Part shown: in pieces, positions 32,910 to 42,055 of the stretch | How positions within the stretch are numbered: the stretch's first letter is position 1 | How the letters are laid out: the number at the start of each line of letters is the position of its first letter | Source: Lysobacterales bacterium | GTDB taxonomy: Bacteria; Pseudomonadota; Gammaproteobacteria; Xanthomonadales; Xanthomonadaceae | DNA length: 64,000 bases | Direction of reading: 5' to 3' | Assembly: GCA_016718605.1 (NCBI GenBank) | Contig: JADKCY010000003.1 | Span: forward strand, 124,001-188,000 | The notes under the pieces: model-generated | Seen by the model: only the letters and a program-made list of their open reading frames with translations | What the model was told of the DNA's origin: nothing | The model's database searches: none | Translations under genes and position numbers: made by a program

Positions 32910-35234
32910 TCATTCGTCCAGTGGCGCGCTCCAGAATCTGCGAGTTTCCTGTCGCCATGTGCTGGGCACTGATACGCCTGTGCGATCCAGGCGCACACGC
33001 AACATCCCGGTTTCCGCCGTGTTCAAGACCTGCGCACCGCTCTCTGACCATGCCGTGACCACTGTCTCGCGCGGGTGCTGGAAGCGATTGCGATAACCTG
33101 CCGAGACCAGCGCAAGCTGTGGGCGAACCGTTTGCGCAAAGTTGGCAGAAGACGATGAAGCACTGCCATGATGCGGAACCAGAATCACCTCGGACTGCAA
33201 GGCATCGCCATAGTCGCGCAGCAGTCGGGATTCGATCTGCGATGAGATGTCGCCCGGCAACAACAGCGCGGTATTCCCCACGCGCACCTGCAAGACACAC
33301 GAGCTCTCGTTGCGTAAATACGGAAAATGCTCGGGCGGATGCAGAATTTCGAAGTCCACGCCATCCCATTGCCAACGTTCTCCCCGCTGACACGCTTGCG
33401 CCGCTGGAAGCTGCCGGGTTGCCGAACTGCTCACTGGCGCAGGAAAAGCGCGCAGCACGGCCGTCATACCGCCCGCATGATCGGCATCGCCGTGCGAGAC
33501 GATCAGCCGATCCAGACGAGGTATTCCCAGCGCCCGCAGGGCTGGCACCACCGCCGCTTCGCCCATGTCGAGACCGGTACCGAATCGCGGTCCGGTGTCG
33601 TACAGCAGGCTGTGATGGGCGGTACGCAACAAGACGGCCAATCCTTGACCGACATCCAGCACATGGACATCCACATGTTCGGGCGGCAGTACCTCGCTTC
33701 GCGGCCACAGCAGCGGCAACAGCAAGAAGCCAGCCAGCGCCTTGCCAGGCACGCCTCGCGGCAACAACAGGATGGCTGCCGCCAGCATTGCAAGCCATAG
33801 ATTCAGGCCATCCGGCTCAGGCAGGAACAGTCGCGCCAGCGGCCATTGCGGCGCATCTGACAACCATTGCATCGGCGTATTCATGGCCCATGCCGAGAGC
33901 ATCAGCAAAGGTTTGGCCAGTGAATTCAGCGATACCATCAGGGCAGCGGTCGCGAGCAGGTCCAGCGGCACGACAACCAAGGTGACCCACGGTACCGCGA
34001 GCAGATTGACTGCAAACCCCAGCAACGAGGCTTGCCCAAAGAACCAAACCGTCAAGGGCAGCAAGGCAAGGCTGGCGACCCATTGCACATGCAACCAACT
34101 GCGCCAGCGCAGCCAGTGCGTTTCTCGACCTGGCAAACACCACAACAGCCATCCGACGCCCGCGAATGACAACCAGAACCCGGCACCGAGAATTCCGAGC
34201 GGATCAAGCAACAGAAGCACCAGCAATGCCAGCGCGAACACCTGCCAGGTGGATTGCGCGCGACGACTGAGCACCGCCAGCACGACGGCGGCCAACATCG
34301 CAACGGTGCGAAGTGTCGGCAATCCGAAACCTGCCAAGGCGGCGTAACCAAAAGCCGCGACCAGCGCCGCCAGTGCCGCGCTGATCGGCAAAGGCAGCCG
34401 CAAACCCAAGCCAGGCAAGCCCCGATACAACAAACGCATGAGCAGCGCCGCGAATCCCGCCACCAGGCCGACATGCAATCCGGAAATCGCAATCAGATGA
34501 CTGAGACCGGTCGCGCGCAGCACTTCCCAGTCCTGCTCATCGAGTCCACGCGTATCCGCAACCGCCAGCGCGCGCAGGTAACGCGATTCCCGATGCAAGG
34601 GCCCATCACCGCCCATCGCGGCCCATAGCGCCGTCGAGAGTTTGGAGCGCAGGGCATCGACACCGGACGCCGCATGCAACACCCGATTGTCCGGCGACTC
34701 CCGCACGTAGCCCGTCGCCGCCACGCCACGCTGTAAAGCCCACCGTTCGAAGTCGAAACCACCGGGATTCCGCACCCCCCGCGGTGGCTTGAGGCGCAGC
34801 GTAAGTTGCCACGCGCTTCCCGCCTCCACAGACGCCGTCGTACGGTACCAAGCCACGCGCAACAACTGCCCCTGCAGCATTGGTGCGTCGACAGGCGCAC
34901 TTGAAACGCGAAAATCGAACCGCAAGACCTCCGGCTCACGGTCCGGTAAGCCTTCGACGCGACCTATAATCTGCAAATCTTGGGCTGCCAGCGCCTCAGG
35001 TAAGCGACTTTCCATGCGCTCCGTCGCTGCCAAAAGCAACCAGGCTGCGCCCGCAAGGCCCGCGCCAAGCCAACGGCCTGGCGTCCAGCAAAGCAACAAG
35101 GCACCCATGGCCAATGCAAGCACCAACCCCAACAGGGACGGCAGCGTCGGCAACATGAGGGCGACCACCGCACCCGCCAAGGCGGCAAACGCGAGACTCG
35201 GCGTCAACGAGGGAAGCGCGAGCCGCAGTGTCAT
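32910..35234 (-). CDS. comEC: DNA uptake channel protein ComEC/Rec2
   Basis: 774-aa inner-membrane protein for single-stranded DNA import in natural transformation. N-terminal hydrophobic region with an OB-like DUF4131 segment (to about 190), the Competence-domain helices (about 220-480; ATGLSHLIAISGLHVGLVAG is the signature), and a C-terminal metallo-beta-lactamase domain (about 510-770) with LDVGQGLAVLL, SHGDADHAGG and LVPHHGS. All three are present, so it looks functional. It starts 27 nt after lolD, the arrangement common in this order of bacteria. Confidence 0.95.
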   Translation of the reverse strand: MTLRLALPSLTPSLAFAALAGAVVALMLPTLPSLLGLVLALAMGALLLCWTPGRWLGAGLAGAAWLLLAATERMESRLPEALAAQDLQIIGRVEGLPDREPEVLRFDFRVSSAPVDAPMLQGQLLRVAWYRTTASVEAGSAWQLTLRLKPPRGVRNPGGFDFERWALQRGVAATGYVRESPDNRVLHAASGVDALRSKLSTALWAAMGGDGPLHRESRYLRALAVADTRGLDEQDWEVLRATGLSHLIAISGLHVGLVAGFAALLMRLLYRGLPGLGLRLPLPISAALAALVAAFGYAALAGFGLPTLRTVAMLAAVVLAVLSRRAQSTWQVFALALLVLLLLDPLGILGAGFWLSFAGVGWLLWCLPGRETHWLRWRSWLHVQWVASLALLPLTVWFFGQASLLGFAVNLLAVPWVTLVVVPLDLLATAALMVSLNSLAKPLLMLSAWAMNTPMQWLSDAPQWPLARLFLPEPDGLNLWLAMLAAAILLLPRGVPGKALAGFLLLPLLWPRSEVLPPEHVDVHVLDVGQGLAVLLRTAHHSLLYDTGPRFGTGLDMGEAAVVPALRALGIPRLDRLIVSHGDADHAGGMTAVLRAFPAPVSSSATRQLPAAQACQRGERWQWDGVDFEILHPPEHFPYLRNESSCVLQVRVGNTALLLPGDISSQIESRLLRDYGDALQSEVILVPHHGSASSSSANFAQTVRPQLALVSAGYRNRFQHPRETVVTAWSESGAQVLNTAETGMLRVRLDRTGVSVPSTWRQETRRFWSAPLDE

Positions 35235-35261
35235 TCGGTCTGCGTCCTCACGCGAGGCCGA

Positions 35262-35969
35262 TCAGACCGCAGCCAGCGGCCGCAACACGCCGCTGACCAG
35301 TTCCATCGCGCGGTCCATGGTGCGCGCCAGCGCCCGATCATGCGTCACCAGGACGAAACTGGTGCCGATCTCGCGATTGAGTTCCAGCATCAACTGATAG
35401 ACCACGGCAGCGGTCTTTTCATCCAGATTGCCGGTCGGCTCGTCACCCAGCACGCAGGCCGGTCGCGTCACCAATGCGCGCGCCACCGCGCAGCGCTGGC
35501 GCTCGCCGCCCGACAGCTCGCCTGGCTTATGGCGCAATCGATGCTGCAGACCAACCCGGGTCAACAAACGCTCGGCGGACGCCTCCGCTTCGGACACCGC
35601 CACACCGGCGATCAGCAGAGGCATGGCGACGTTTTCCACGGCGCTGAATTCCGCCAGCAAATGATGAAACTGGTATATGAATCCGAGCGCCTGATTGCGC
35701 AATCGCCCACGCTCGCGATCACTCAGGCGGCTCATCGGTTGACCGACCACATCAACCTCGCCCGCGCTGGGCGTGTCCAGACCGCCCAACAAGTGCAGCA
35801 AGGTTGACTTGCCCGCGCCGGAGGCCCCCACGATGGCGACGGTTTCGCCACGTTTGACCTGCAGGTCGACATCCGCAAACACCGGCGTATGCAGGTCGCC
35901 TTCCGCATAGGTCTTGGCCAGTCCGCGACAATTCAGAACGATGGCATCCGTCATTTCAGGCTTACTCAT
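35262..35969 (-). CDS. lolD: Lipoprotein-release ABC transporter ATPase LolD
   Basis: 235-aa ATPase of the LolCDE complex that detaches lipoproteins from the inner membrane. Walker A GASGAGKST, Q-loop region IYQFHHLLAEF (the LolD FQ.HHLL form), signature LSGGERQR, Walker B VLGDEPTGNLD and H-loop VTHD are all present. Start is ATG 35969, overlapping the lolC stop by 8 nt, or ATG 35954. Between lolC and comEC. Confidence 0.94.
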   Translation of the reverse strand: MSKPEMTDAIVLNCRGLAKTYAEGDLHTPVFADVDLQVKRGETVAIVGASGAGKSTLLHLLGGLDTPSAGEVDVVGQPMSRLSDRERGRLRNQALGFIYQFHHLLAEFSAVENVAMPLLIAGVAVSEAEASAERLLTRVGLQHRLRHKPGELSGGERQRCAVARALVTRPACVLGDEPTGNLDEKTAAVVYQLMLELNREIGTSFVLVTHDRALARTMDRAMELVSGVLRPLAAV

Positions 35970-37212
35970 AGCGAAGTGCGGCCGCAGGCTCGGTACGCGC
36001 CGCACGCCACGCGGGATACACGGTGGCGAGCATGCTCATGCAAAGTGCCACGAGGGTGATCTGCACCACATCCCACTGTCGCAGTTCGGTCGGCACGCCG
36101 GTGATGTAGTAAACATCCGCCGGCATCAACTCCGTCCCCATCAGGCTCTCGATGGCCTTGACCACCCATTGCAGATTGATCGTCAGGCTAAGGCCGCCGA
36201 TCAAACCGAGGATGACGCCAACGATACCGATCAGACTGCCCTGCACCACGAACACTGCCATGATCGAGCGTGGCGACATGCCTAGCGTGCGCAGGATGGC
36301 GATGTCGGCCTGTTTGTCGGTGACCAGCATCACCAGCGATGAGACCAGATTGAATGCAGCGACACCGATAATCAGCGAGAGAATGATGAACATGACCGTC
36401 TTTTCCATGCGAATGGCGCGGAAGAAATTGGCATGGTCTGCACTCCAGTCGCGGATACGATAAAAACTGCCGAGGTGATCGGACAGATCACGCGCCACTT
36501 TCCAGCCATCGAACATGTCGCGCAGCTTGAGTCGAACTCCAGTGACGCCCTCGCCCATGCGCAACAGTCGTTGACCGTCACCGATATGGATGATCGCCAA
36601 TTGACGGTCGTACTCCTGCATGCCGGCGGTGAACAAACCCACCACCGTGAAGCGTTTCATCTGAGGCATCACCCCAACCGGCGTGCTGCGAAACTCCGGC
36701 ACGAACACCGTGACCTGATCGCCAACATCGACGCCCAGCCAAAGCGCCAACTCCGAGCCAAGCACAATATTGAACGCACCCGGCTGTAATGCACCGAACT
36801 CGCCTTTGACCATTTTGGCGTCCAGTTCGGAGACCTCGGGCTCCTGCGTGGGGTCGATGCCACGCAGCAAGGCGCCTTGGGTGCGTCCACCCTGCAACAT
36901 CGCTTCACGTTCGACGTAGGGCGCCGCACCAATGACGCGTGGATCGCGCTTGGCTGCGTCGATCGCGATGGCCCAATCCGCCATCGGCTGGCCCGCGCCG
37001 CTGATGGTCGCGTGCGCCACCATGCCGAGAATGCGCTGCCTCAACTCACCCTCGAACCCGTTCATCACCGAGATCACCGTGATCAAGGCAGTGACGCCAA
37101 TGGCGATGCCCAGCATCGAGGCCAGCGAGATGAAACTGATGAAATGGTTACGCCGTTTGGCGCGGGTGTAGCGCAGGCCAATCGCCAGCTCGATGGGACG
37201 AAACACGTTCAC
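35962..37212 (-). CDS. lolC: Lipoprotein-release permease LolC/LolE
   Basis: 416-aa FtsX-type permease: one N-terminal helix (about 20-45, FISFISLASMLGIAIGVTALI), a large periplasmic MacB-like domain, and three C-terminal helices (about 270-400). Only one such gene is present, as in bacteria with a homodimeric LolF-like arrangement. Start GTG 37212 forms a GTGA overlap with the ygfX stop; GTG 37206 is closer to a GAGG and is an alternative. The tail RAARTEPAAALRYE is family-typical. Confidence 0.93.
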   Translation of the reverse strand: MNVFRPIELAIGLRYTRAKRRNHFISFISLASMLGIAIGVTALITVISVMNGFEGELRQRILGMVAHATISGAGQPMADWAIAIDAAKRDPRVIGAAPYVEREAMLQGGRTQGALLRGIDPTQEPEVSELDAKMVKGEFGALQPGAFNIVLGSELALWLGVDVGDQVTVFVPEFRSTPVGVMPQMKRFTVVGLFTAGMQEYDRQLAIIHIGDGQRLLRMGEGVTGVRLKLRDMFDGWKVARDLSDHLGSFYRIRDWSADHANFFRAIRMEKTVMFIILSLIIGVAAFNLVSSLVMLVTDKQADIAILRTLGMSPRSIMAVFVVQGSLIGIVGVILGLIGGLSLTINLQWVVKAIESLMGTELMPADVYYITGVPTELRQWDVVQITLVALCMSMLATVYPAWRAARTEPAAALRYE

Positions 37213-37661
37213 CTCGTTGATGAGAAGCCCGGATTGGCATGATGGGTTTGCATCCAGAGACGCAAACGCCGTCGCTCGACGTTGGACAGCGTATCAGGCG
37301 CCGCACACCAATCCCGTCGCCTGTCTGACACGCGGAACGCCAAGACCGTCAATGGCCCGCGAAGTTGCAGCGCTTCCATCTCGACCAACACCGCCTCCAC
37401 CGACTGCTGAATTCGCACCTCGGCCGATGTGTGAGCCGTCCAAAGTGCGCGTCCGTCCGCCTGCAGCACCAGCAAGCCACGCGGCTGTCGATGCAAGGCC
37501 AGCAGGCTCAGCGCCAACAACACCGGAACCAGGCCAAACACCCAAGTCGGCACCGAGGCGCGCCACACCCCCAGCGCCGCCGTCACCGCCAGACAGCAAA
37601 GCGCACACTGCAGCCACCGCGACGTCCGCAGCTCAAGCCGGAGGGAGTTCGACGATGACAT
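37209..37661 (-). CDS. YgfX/CptA-like small membrane protein
   Basis: 150-aa protein: short basic start, two close transmembrane helices (about residues 12-30 and 35-55), then a cytosolic domain with DGRALWTAHTSAEVRIQQS and LAFRVSDRRRDW. This is the YgfX layout, and YgfX neighbours SdhE in many proteobacteria. E. coli YgfX has been described as a toxin-like inhibitor of the cytoskeleton. The start overlaps the end of sdhE by 29 nt. A longer frame up to 37799 is not supported. Confidence 0.75.
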   Translation of the reverse strand: MSSSNSLRLELRTSRWLQCALCCLAVTAALGVWRASVPTWVFGLVPVLLALSLLALHRQPRGLLVLQADGRALWTAHTSAEVRIQQSVEAVLVEMEALQLRGPLTVLAFRVSDRRRDWCAAPDTLSNVERRRLRLWMQTHHANPGFSSTR

Positions 37662-37881
37662 CCACGATGCTCGCAATTTGCGGGTCCAAGGGACGTTCGC
37701 GACCAATGAACCAACGCCACAAGGCATCGTCCTCACAGACCAGCAGGGCTTCAAAGGCTGCCAAATCAAATCGCTCGGGAGCGCGGACGGCAAGCTCAAG
37801 ATAGCGCCCGAACAACTGATCCAGTTCGCGCATGCCTCGTCGCGAGCGCCAGCGCAGGCGGCTCACTTCAGCCGACGTCAT
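37633..37881 (-). CDS. sdhE: FAD assembly factor SdhE
   Basis: 82-aa antiparallel-helix protein that promotes covalent flavinylation of SdhA. The RGMRELD motif is intact (the RGxxE FAD-transfer site), followed by the LLVCEDDALWRWFIGRERP segment. ATG 37881 is 2 nt after the MAPEG stop. Being inside the sdh run rather than elsewhere fits its role directly. Confidence 0.95.
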   Translation of the reverse strand: MTSAEVSRLRWRSRRGMRELDQLFGRYLELAVRAPERFDLAAFEALLVCEDDALWRWFIGRERPLDPQIASIVDVIVELPPA

Positions 37882-37883
37882 CG

Positions 37884-38297
37884 TCACCACCAGTTCACCA
37901 GCAGAACTGCCCACATCGCCCAGAGCAGCACACCACCCGCCACATACGCCGTAAAGCGGTGCATCACCCTGTTGTAGCTACAGTGGATGACGCTGTGTAC
38001 CACGCGCGCCAGCACGAATCCCCAAGCCAGAACCTGTAACGTAAAACTGTTCACGGCAGTCGTCTGCGCAAACAGCAAGGCCGCATAAAAGAGCACCGGC
38101 AGTTCGAACAAATTCCGAAAGTTGTCCGCTGCACGCGTGTCGGCCAGCCGCGAATACATCTGTGCCGAACTGGCAACGGATTGCGGATGGATTCGTTCGC
38201 GTTTCATCTGGCCAAGTCGCTCGGCGTACATTCGCAACCAGACCATCAAGGTCACGATCACCATCGCCAGCATTGGCCAGATCCATGGGTTCCTCAT
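37884..38297 (-). CDS. MAPEG family membrane protein
   Basis: 137-aa four-helix membrane protein of the MAPEG (glutathione/eicosanoid) family. Recognised by ADNFRNLFELPVLFYAALLFA and the ARVVHSVIHCSYNRVMHRF stretch, with the expected helices at about 5-25, 65-85, 88-105 and 115-135. Likely a glutathione-dependent or lipid-linked enzyme; substrate unknown. It lies between sdhB and sdhE. Confidence 0.88.
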   Translation of the reverse strand: MRNPWIWPMLAMVIVTLMVWLRMYAERLGQMKRERIHPQSVASSAQMYSRLADTRAADNFRNLFELPVLFYAALLFAQTTAVNSFTLQVLAWGFVLARVVHSVIHCSYNRVMHRFTAYVAGGVLLWAMWAVLLVNWW

Positions 38298-38319
38298 GGT
38301 CGTTTCTCCAGAGACGACA

Positions 38320-38349
38320 ACGGCCTGCCGCAGCGCTGCGGCAGGCCGT
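38320..38349. repeat. Perfect 30-nt palindrome between sdhB and the MAPEG gene
   Basis: ACGGCCTGCCGCAGC (38320-38334) is followed directly by its exact complement to 38349. In RNA it makes a 13-bp stem with a GCGC loop. No U-tract follows on the minus strand, so it may be an mRNA 3'-end stabiliser, a processing signal, or a weak terminator that shapes sdhB versus downstream expression. Confidence 0.75.
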
Positions 38350-38363
38350 CCAAAGTGCCAAGA

Positions 38364-39155
38364 TTAAAGCCCGCGACGTTGCACCATCAGCTTCTTGATT
38401 TCGGCAATCGCCTTGGCCGGATTCAGTCCTTTGGGACAGGTCCGCGCGCAATTCATGATGGTATGGCAACGATACAGGCGGAAGGGATCTTCCAGATCGT
38501 CGAGACGAGCACCAGTGTCTTCGTCACGCGAATCAATGATCCAGCGATACGCCTGAAGCAGAATCGCCGGGCCAAGATAGCGCTCGCCGTTCCACCAATA
38601 GCTTGGGCAGGACGTCGAGCAGCAGGCGCACAGAATGCACTCGTACAGTCCATCCAGTTTGGCGCGATCATCTTTCGATTGCAGTCGTTCGCGATCCGGC
38701 GGTGGCGCACTCTGGGTCCGCAACCAGGGACGAATCGACGCGTACTGCGCGTAGAAATGTGAGAGGTCCGGCACCAGATCCTTGATCACCGGCATGTGCG
38801 GCAATGGATAGATCGGCACTTCTTTGCCACCATCACAGTCGCAGATCGCCTTGGTGCAGGCCAGCGTATTGGTGCCGTCGATATTCATCGCGCACGAACC
38901 GCAGATGCCCTCGCGACAGGAGCGGCGGAAGGTCAGCGTGGGATCAACCTCGTTCTTGATCTTGATGAGGGCGTCCAACACCATCGGACCGCAGGCGTCG
39001 AGATCGAGATCATAGGTGTCGACCCGCGGGTTGGCGTCATCATCCGGGCTCCAGCGATAGACCTTGAAGGTCCGCACGTTCTTCGCCCCCGCAGGCGCAG
39101 GGAAATGCTTGCCCTTGGTGACTTGGGAGTTTTTCGGCAACTTGAATTCAGCCAT
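38364..39155 (-). CDS. sdhB: Succinate dehydrogenase iron-sulfur subunit SdhB
   Basis: 263-aa electron-transfer subunit of complex II. [2Fe-2S] motif SCREGICGSCAMN with later C in NTLAC, [4Fe-4S] motif CILCACCSTSCP, and [3Fe-4S]/[4Fe-4S] ligands in CHTIMNCARTCPKGLNP are all intact. ATG 39155 with AGGA 8 nt upstream gives the family start (MAEFKLPKN). A longer frame to 39203 is not needed. Confidence 0.96.
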   Translation of the reverse strand: MAEFKLPKNSQVTKGKHFPAPAGAKNVRTFKVYRWSPDDDANPRVDTYDLDLDACGPMVLDALIKIKNEVDPTLTFRRSCREGICGSCAMNIDGTNTLACTKAICDCDGGKEVPIYPLPHMPVIKDLVPDLSHFYAQYASIRPWLRTQSAPPPDRERLQSKDDRAKLDGLYECILCACCSTSCPSYWWNGERYLGPAILLQAYRWIIDSRDEDTGARLDDLEDPFRLYRCHTIMNCARTCPKGLNPAKAIAEIKKLMVQRRGL

Positions 39156-39315
39156 GACGCGATCCTGTGTTTGCAGGTACGGGGTGATTTGCAGAAGATC
39201 CATTCATCGTCGGCGCAAGCGCAGGCTTCGCGAGCAGAAAGGCGATCAGACCCAGCCAGGAGCCCAACAGCGCGACCAGCACCCAGGGGAGAGGGCCGAC
39301 GATGAACACATCCAC
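39148..39315 (-). CDS. Possible 55-aa single-pass membrane protein between sdhA and sdhB
   Basis: Frame from GTG 39315 (or GTG 39309) to a TGA overlapping the sdhB ATG by 8 nt. It encodes a hydrophobic helix (VFIVGPLPWVLVALLGSW, continuing LGLIAFLLA) and a polar tail. The overlap resembles the coupling seen throughout this operon. Against it: no clear ribosome site is adjacent (GAGGAG is about 25 nt upstream) and I do not recognise a family. Confidence 0.35.
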   Translation of the reverse strand: MDVFIVGPLPWVLVALLGSWLGLIAFLLAKPALAPTMNGSSANHPVPANTGSRHG

Positions 39316-39398
39316 GTGGTCATGTTATCAATCAGGCTCCTCACAGCTACTGCAACCAAGATGAATTGACACCGGTTCGTGTCCAGTCAGGTCGTTCA

Positions 39399-41189
39399 TC
39401 AGTAGGTTCGCGCCTTTGGTGGCACGGGCTCGATCTCGTCGCTCAGCGTGTACATATGCACAGGCCGGTAGTCGAGGGTCGTATTGCCCTTGTCATCGAC
39501 CCAGCACAGGGTGTGCTTGTGCCAGTTGACGTCGTCGCGATTCGGGAAGTCTTCGTGCGCATGCGCACCGCGAGACTCCTTACGGTTCTCGGCGGATACC
39601 ATCGTCGCCACGGCTTGGCCCAACAGGTTCTGCAATTCTAGGGTTTCGATCAGGTCAGAGTTCCAGACCAGTGAACGGTCCTGAATCCCGACCTCCTGGA
39701 AACTATCGTGAACCTTGCGAATCTTCTCCACACCCTGCGCCAACGTGGCACTGGTGCGGAACACCGCGGCATCCGCCTGCATCGTGCGCTGCATGTCCAT
39801 ACGGATGTTCGCCGTGGGCAACGAGCCCTTGGCATAACGAATCTTGTCGAGGTTCGCCAGTGCCTTGTCGCAGGCTGATGTTGGCAAGGCCTTGTGCGAG
39901 GCGCTGGGCTTGATGGTTTCCGCACAGCGATTGGCAACTGCGCGACCAAACACCACCAGGTCCAGCAGCGAGTTGGAGCCAAGCCGATTGGCGCCGTGGA
40001 CCGATACGCAGGCCGCTTCGCCGATGGCGTACAAACCCGGCACAACGGTATCCGGATTGCCGTTTTTCAGGGTGACTACTTCGCCGTGGTAATTGGTCTG
40101 CAAGCCGCCCATGTTGTAGTGCACCGTGGGCAGGACCGGAATAGGCTGCTTGGTGACATCGACGCCCGCAAAAATCTTCGCGGTCTCGGCAATGCCTGGC
40201 AACTTTTCGTGAATAACTTCAGGGCCAAGATGCATGAGGTTCAGGTGGATGTGATCGGATCCTGCACCGACGCCACGACCTTCGCGAATCTCGATCGTCA
40301 TCGACCGACTGACCACATCGCGCGAGGCCAGATCCTTGGCATTCGGGGCATAGCGCTCCATGAAGCGCTCGCCCTTCGAGTTGGTGAGATATCCACCCTC
40401 ACCACGCACGCCTTCGGTGATCAGGCAACCTGCACCGTAAACACCGGTGGGGTGAAACTGCACGAACTCCATGTCCTGCAGCGGCAATCCCGCACGCAAA
40501 GCCATGCCACCACCATCACCGGTACAGGTGTGCGCGGAAGTCGCCGAGAAGTAGGCACGACCGTAACCGCCGGTCGCCAACACGACGCCATGGGCACGGA
40601 ACAGATGCAGGTCGCCGGTGGCCATTTCCAAAGCCAACACGCCGCGACAAGCACCTTCGTCATCCATGATCAGATCGAGTGCAAAGAACTCGATGTAAAA
40701 ACGCGCGTCGTGCGCGAGCGATTGCTGATACAGCGTATGCAGGATCGCGTGACCGGTACGGTCAGCCGCAGCACAAGTGCGTTGCGCAGTGCCTTTGCCA
40801 TAGTGCGTTGTCATGCCACCAAACGGGCGCTGGTAGATCTTGCCGTCTTCGGTCCGCGAAAAAGGTACCCCGTAGTGCTCCAACTCGATGATCGCCGGAA
40901 TCGCCTCACGGCACATGTATTCGATGGCGTCTTGGTCGCCCAGCCAATCCGAACCTTTGATGGTGTCGTAAAAGTGGAAGCGCCAGTCATCTTCACCCAT
41001 GTTGCCGAGCGCGGCTGAGATACCGCCCTGCGCAGCGACCGTGTGCGAGCGTGTCGGAAAAACCTTGGTTAGACAGGCGGTTTTGAGACCCTTCTGGGCC
41101 AGTCCGAAGGTGGCGCGCAAACCGGCTCCGCCGGCACCCACCACAACCATGTCGTACTTGTGTTCAATGATCTTGTAAGCAGACGTCAT
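39399..41189 (-). CDS. sdhA: Succinate dehydrogenase flavoprotein subunit SdhA
   Basis: 596-aa catalytic subunit of complex II. N-terminal FAD fold VVVGAGGAGLRATFGLAQKG, the covalent-FAD histidine in RSHTVAAQGG, the substrate loop YGAGCLITEGVRGEGG, and catalytic HGANRLGSNSLLDLVVFGR. Its C-terminal domain ends PPKARTY as in the family. ATG 41189 is preceded by GAGG, 8 nt after sdhD. Confidence 0.97.
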   Translation of the reverse strand: MTSAYKIIEHKYDMVVVGAGGAGLRATFGLAQKGLKTACLTKVFPTRSHTVAAQGGISAALGNMGEDDWRFHFYDTIKGSDWLGDQDAIEYMCREAIPAIIELEHYGVPFSRTEDGKIYQRPFGGMTTHYGKGTAQRTCAAADRTGHAILHTLYQQSLAHDARFYIEFFALDLIMDDEGACRGVLALEMATGDLHLFRAHGVVLATGGYGRAYFSATSAHTCTGDGGGMALRAGLPLQDMEFVQFHPTGVYGAGCLITEGVRGEGGYLTNSKGERFMERYAPNAKDLASRDVVSRSMTIEIREGRGVGAGSDHIHLNLMHLGPEVIHEKLPGIAETAKIFAGVDVTKQPIPVLPTVHYNMGGLQTNYHGEVVTLKNGNPDTVVPGLYAIGEAACVSVHGANRLGSNSLLDLVVFGRAVANRCAETIKPSASHKALPTSACDKALANLDKIRYAKGSLPTANIRMDMQRTMQADAAVFRTSATLAQGVEKIRKVHDSFQEVGIQDRSLVWNSDLIETLELQNLLGQAVATMVSAENRKESRGAHAHEDFPNRDDVNWHKHTLCWVDDKGNTTLDYRPVHMYTLSDEIEPVPPKARTY

Positions 41190-41196
41190 GGCGACC

Positions 41197-41592
41197 TCAA
41201 GCGGCGAAAAGGATACGACTGATGGCGAGCAGCGACACCAATGCGCCCAGCGAACAACAGAACAGCACAAGAATCTGGGCGAAAATCCCTAAGCCGTGAT
41301 GATGCACGTAGTCCTCGATCACGACCTGCAGACCCAAGCGCGAATGCCAGAACAGGGCCATCAAGAAAGACAGCAACAAGATGGCGTGAATGGGGTTGGA
41401 CAGGGTAGCGCGCACCGTCGCATAGTCGGCAGGGATCAGCGTGATCAGCAGCCAGAGCAGCCAAGGCGTCAGCAGCGCCAGAATGACCGCACTGATTCGC
41501 TGCAGAATGAAGTGCTCAGTGCCATGACGTGCCGAACCGACACCGCGCACACGCGCCAAAGGATCACGCAAGCTGGGTTTCAAGAGACTCAT
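41197..41592 (-). CDS. sdhD: Succinate dehydrogenase membrane anchor SdhD
   Basis: 131-aa three-helix anchor. The heme and quinone motif HSRLGLQVVIEDYVHHHG (His and the Asp-Tyr pair) is intact in the middle, with helices at about 30-55, 65-85 and 105-125. ATG 41592 overlaps the sdhC stop by 4 nt. Confidence 0.93.
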   Translation of the reverse strand: MSLLKPSLRDPLARVRGVGSARHGTEHFILQRISAVILALLTPWLLWLLITLIPADYATVRATLSNPIHAILLLSFLMALFWHSRLGLQVVIEDYVHHHGLGIFAQILVLFCCSLGALVSLLAISRILFAA

Positions 41593-41990
41593 GCCGCACC
41601 TCCTGCACTGAAGCCAAAAAACCACAGCAGCAGCGTGCACAGCGTGGTCAACCCGATCACGATCCAACCACCGCGATACAAGCCCTGCATGCTGAAACCA
41701 TGCCCCAGGTCCCAGACCAGATGCCGCAACCCGTTGAACAGGTGGTACATCAGCGAGAAGGAAACGCCTGCCCAAACGATCTTTCCGATCAATGAATCGG
41801 CATAGGACGCAAACACCGCGTACGCCTCTGGCCCCAGCGAGACCGCGGCCAACCAAGCAGTAAGGAAAAATGCACCGACCGACAACACCACGCCGGTAAT
41901 GCGATGCAGGATGGACATCACCGAGGTGATCTGCGGCCGGTAATACGGCCCGATCATGAACGGTGACAGCGGACGCTCGCGCTGAGACAT
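41589..41990 (-). CDS. sdhC: Succinate dehydrogenase cytochrome b556 subunit SdhC
   Basis: 133-aa three-helix membrane subunit. Start RPLSPFMIGPYYRPQITSV and SILHRITGV are family-typical; the heme ligand lies in HLFNGLRHLVWDLGHG. ATG 41990 is preferred over the longer frame to 42089, which would overlap the SDHAF4-like gene. Confidence 0.94.
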   Translation of the reverse strand: MSQRERPLSPFMIGPYYRPQITSVMSILHRITGVVLSVGAFFLTAWLAAVSLGPEAYAVFASYADSLIGKIVWAGVSFSLMYHLFNGLRHLVWDLGHGFSMQGLYRGGWIVIGLTTLCTLLLWFFGFSAGGAA

Positions 41991-42055
41991 GGACAGACTC
42001 TCATGAGTTGAAACAAACGGACTGACGTTCCGCCCTGCCCGACTCGCGCAACGGT

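Noticed and set aside
32869..33798. A 309-codon minus-strand frame inside comEC
   Set aside because: It is a shadow frame of comEC; composition is low-complexity Arg/Ala/Gly and it has no motif.
39894..41018. A 374-codon plus-strand frame over sdhA
   Set aside because: Antisense shadow of sdhA; the protein is unlike any family and codon pattern follows sdhA.
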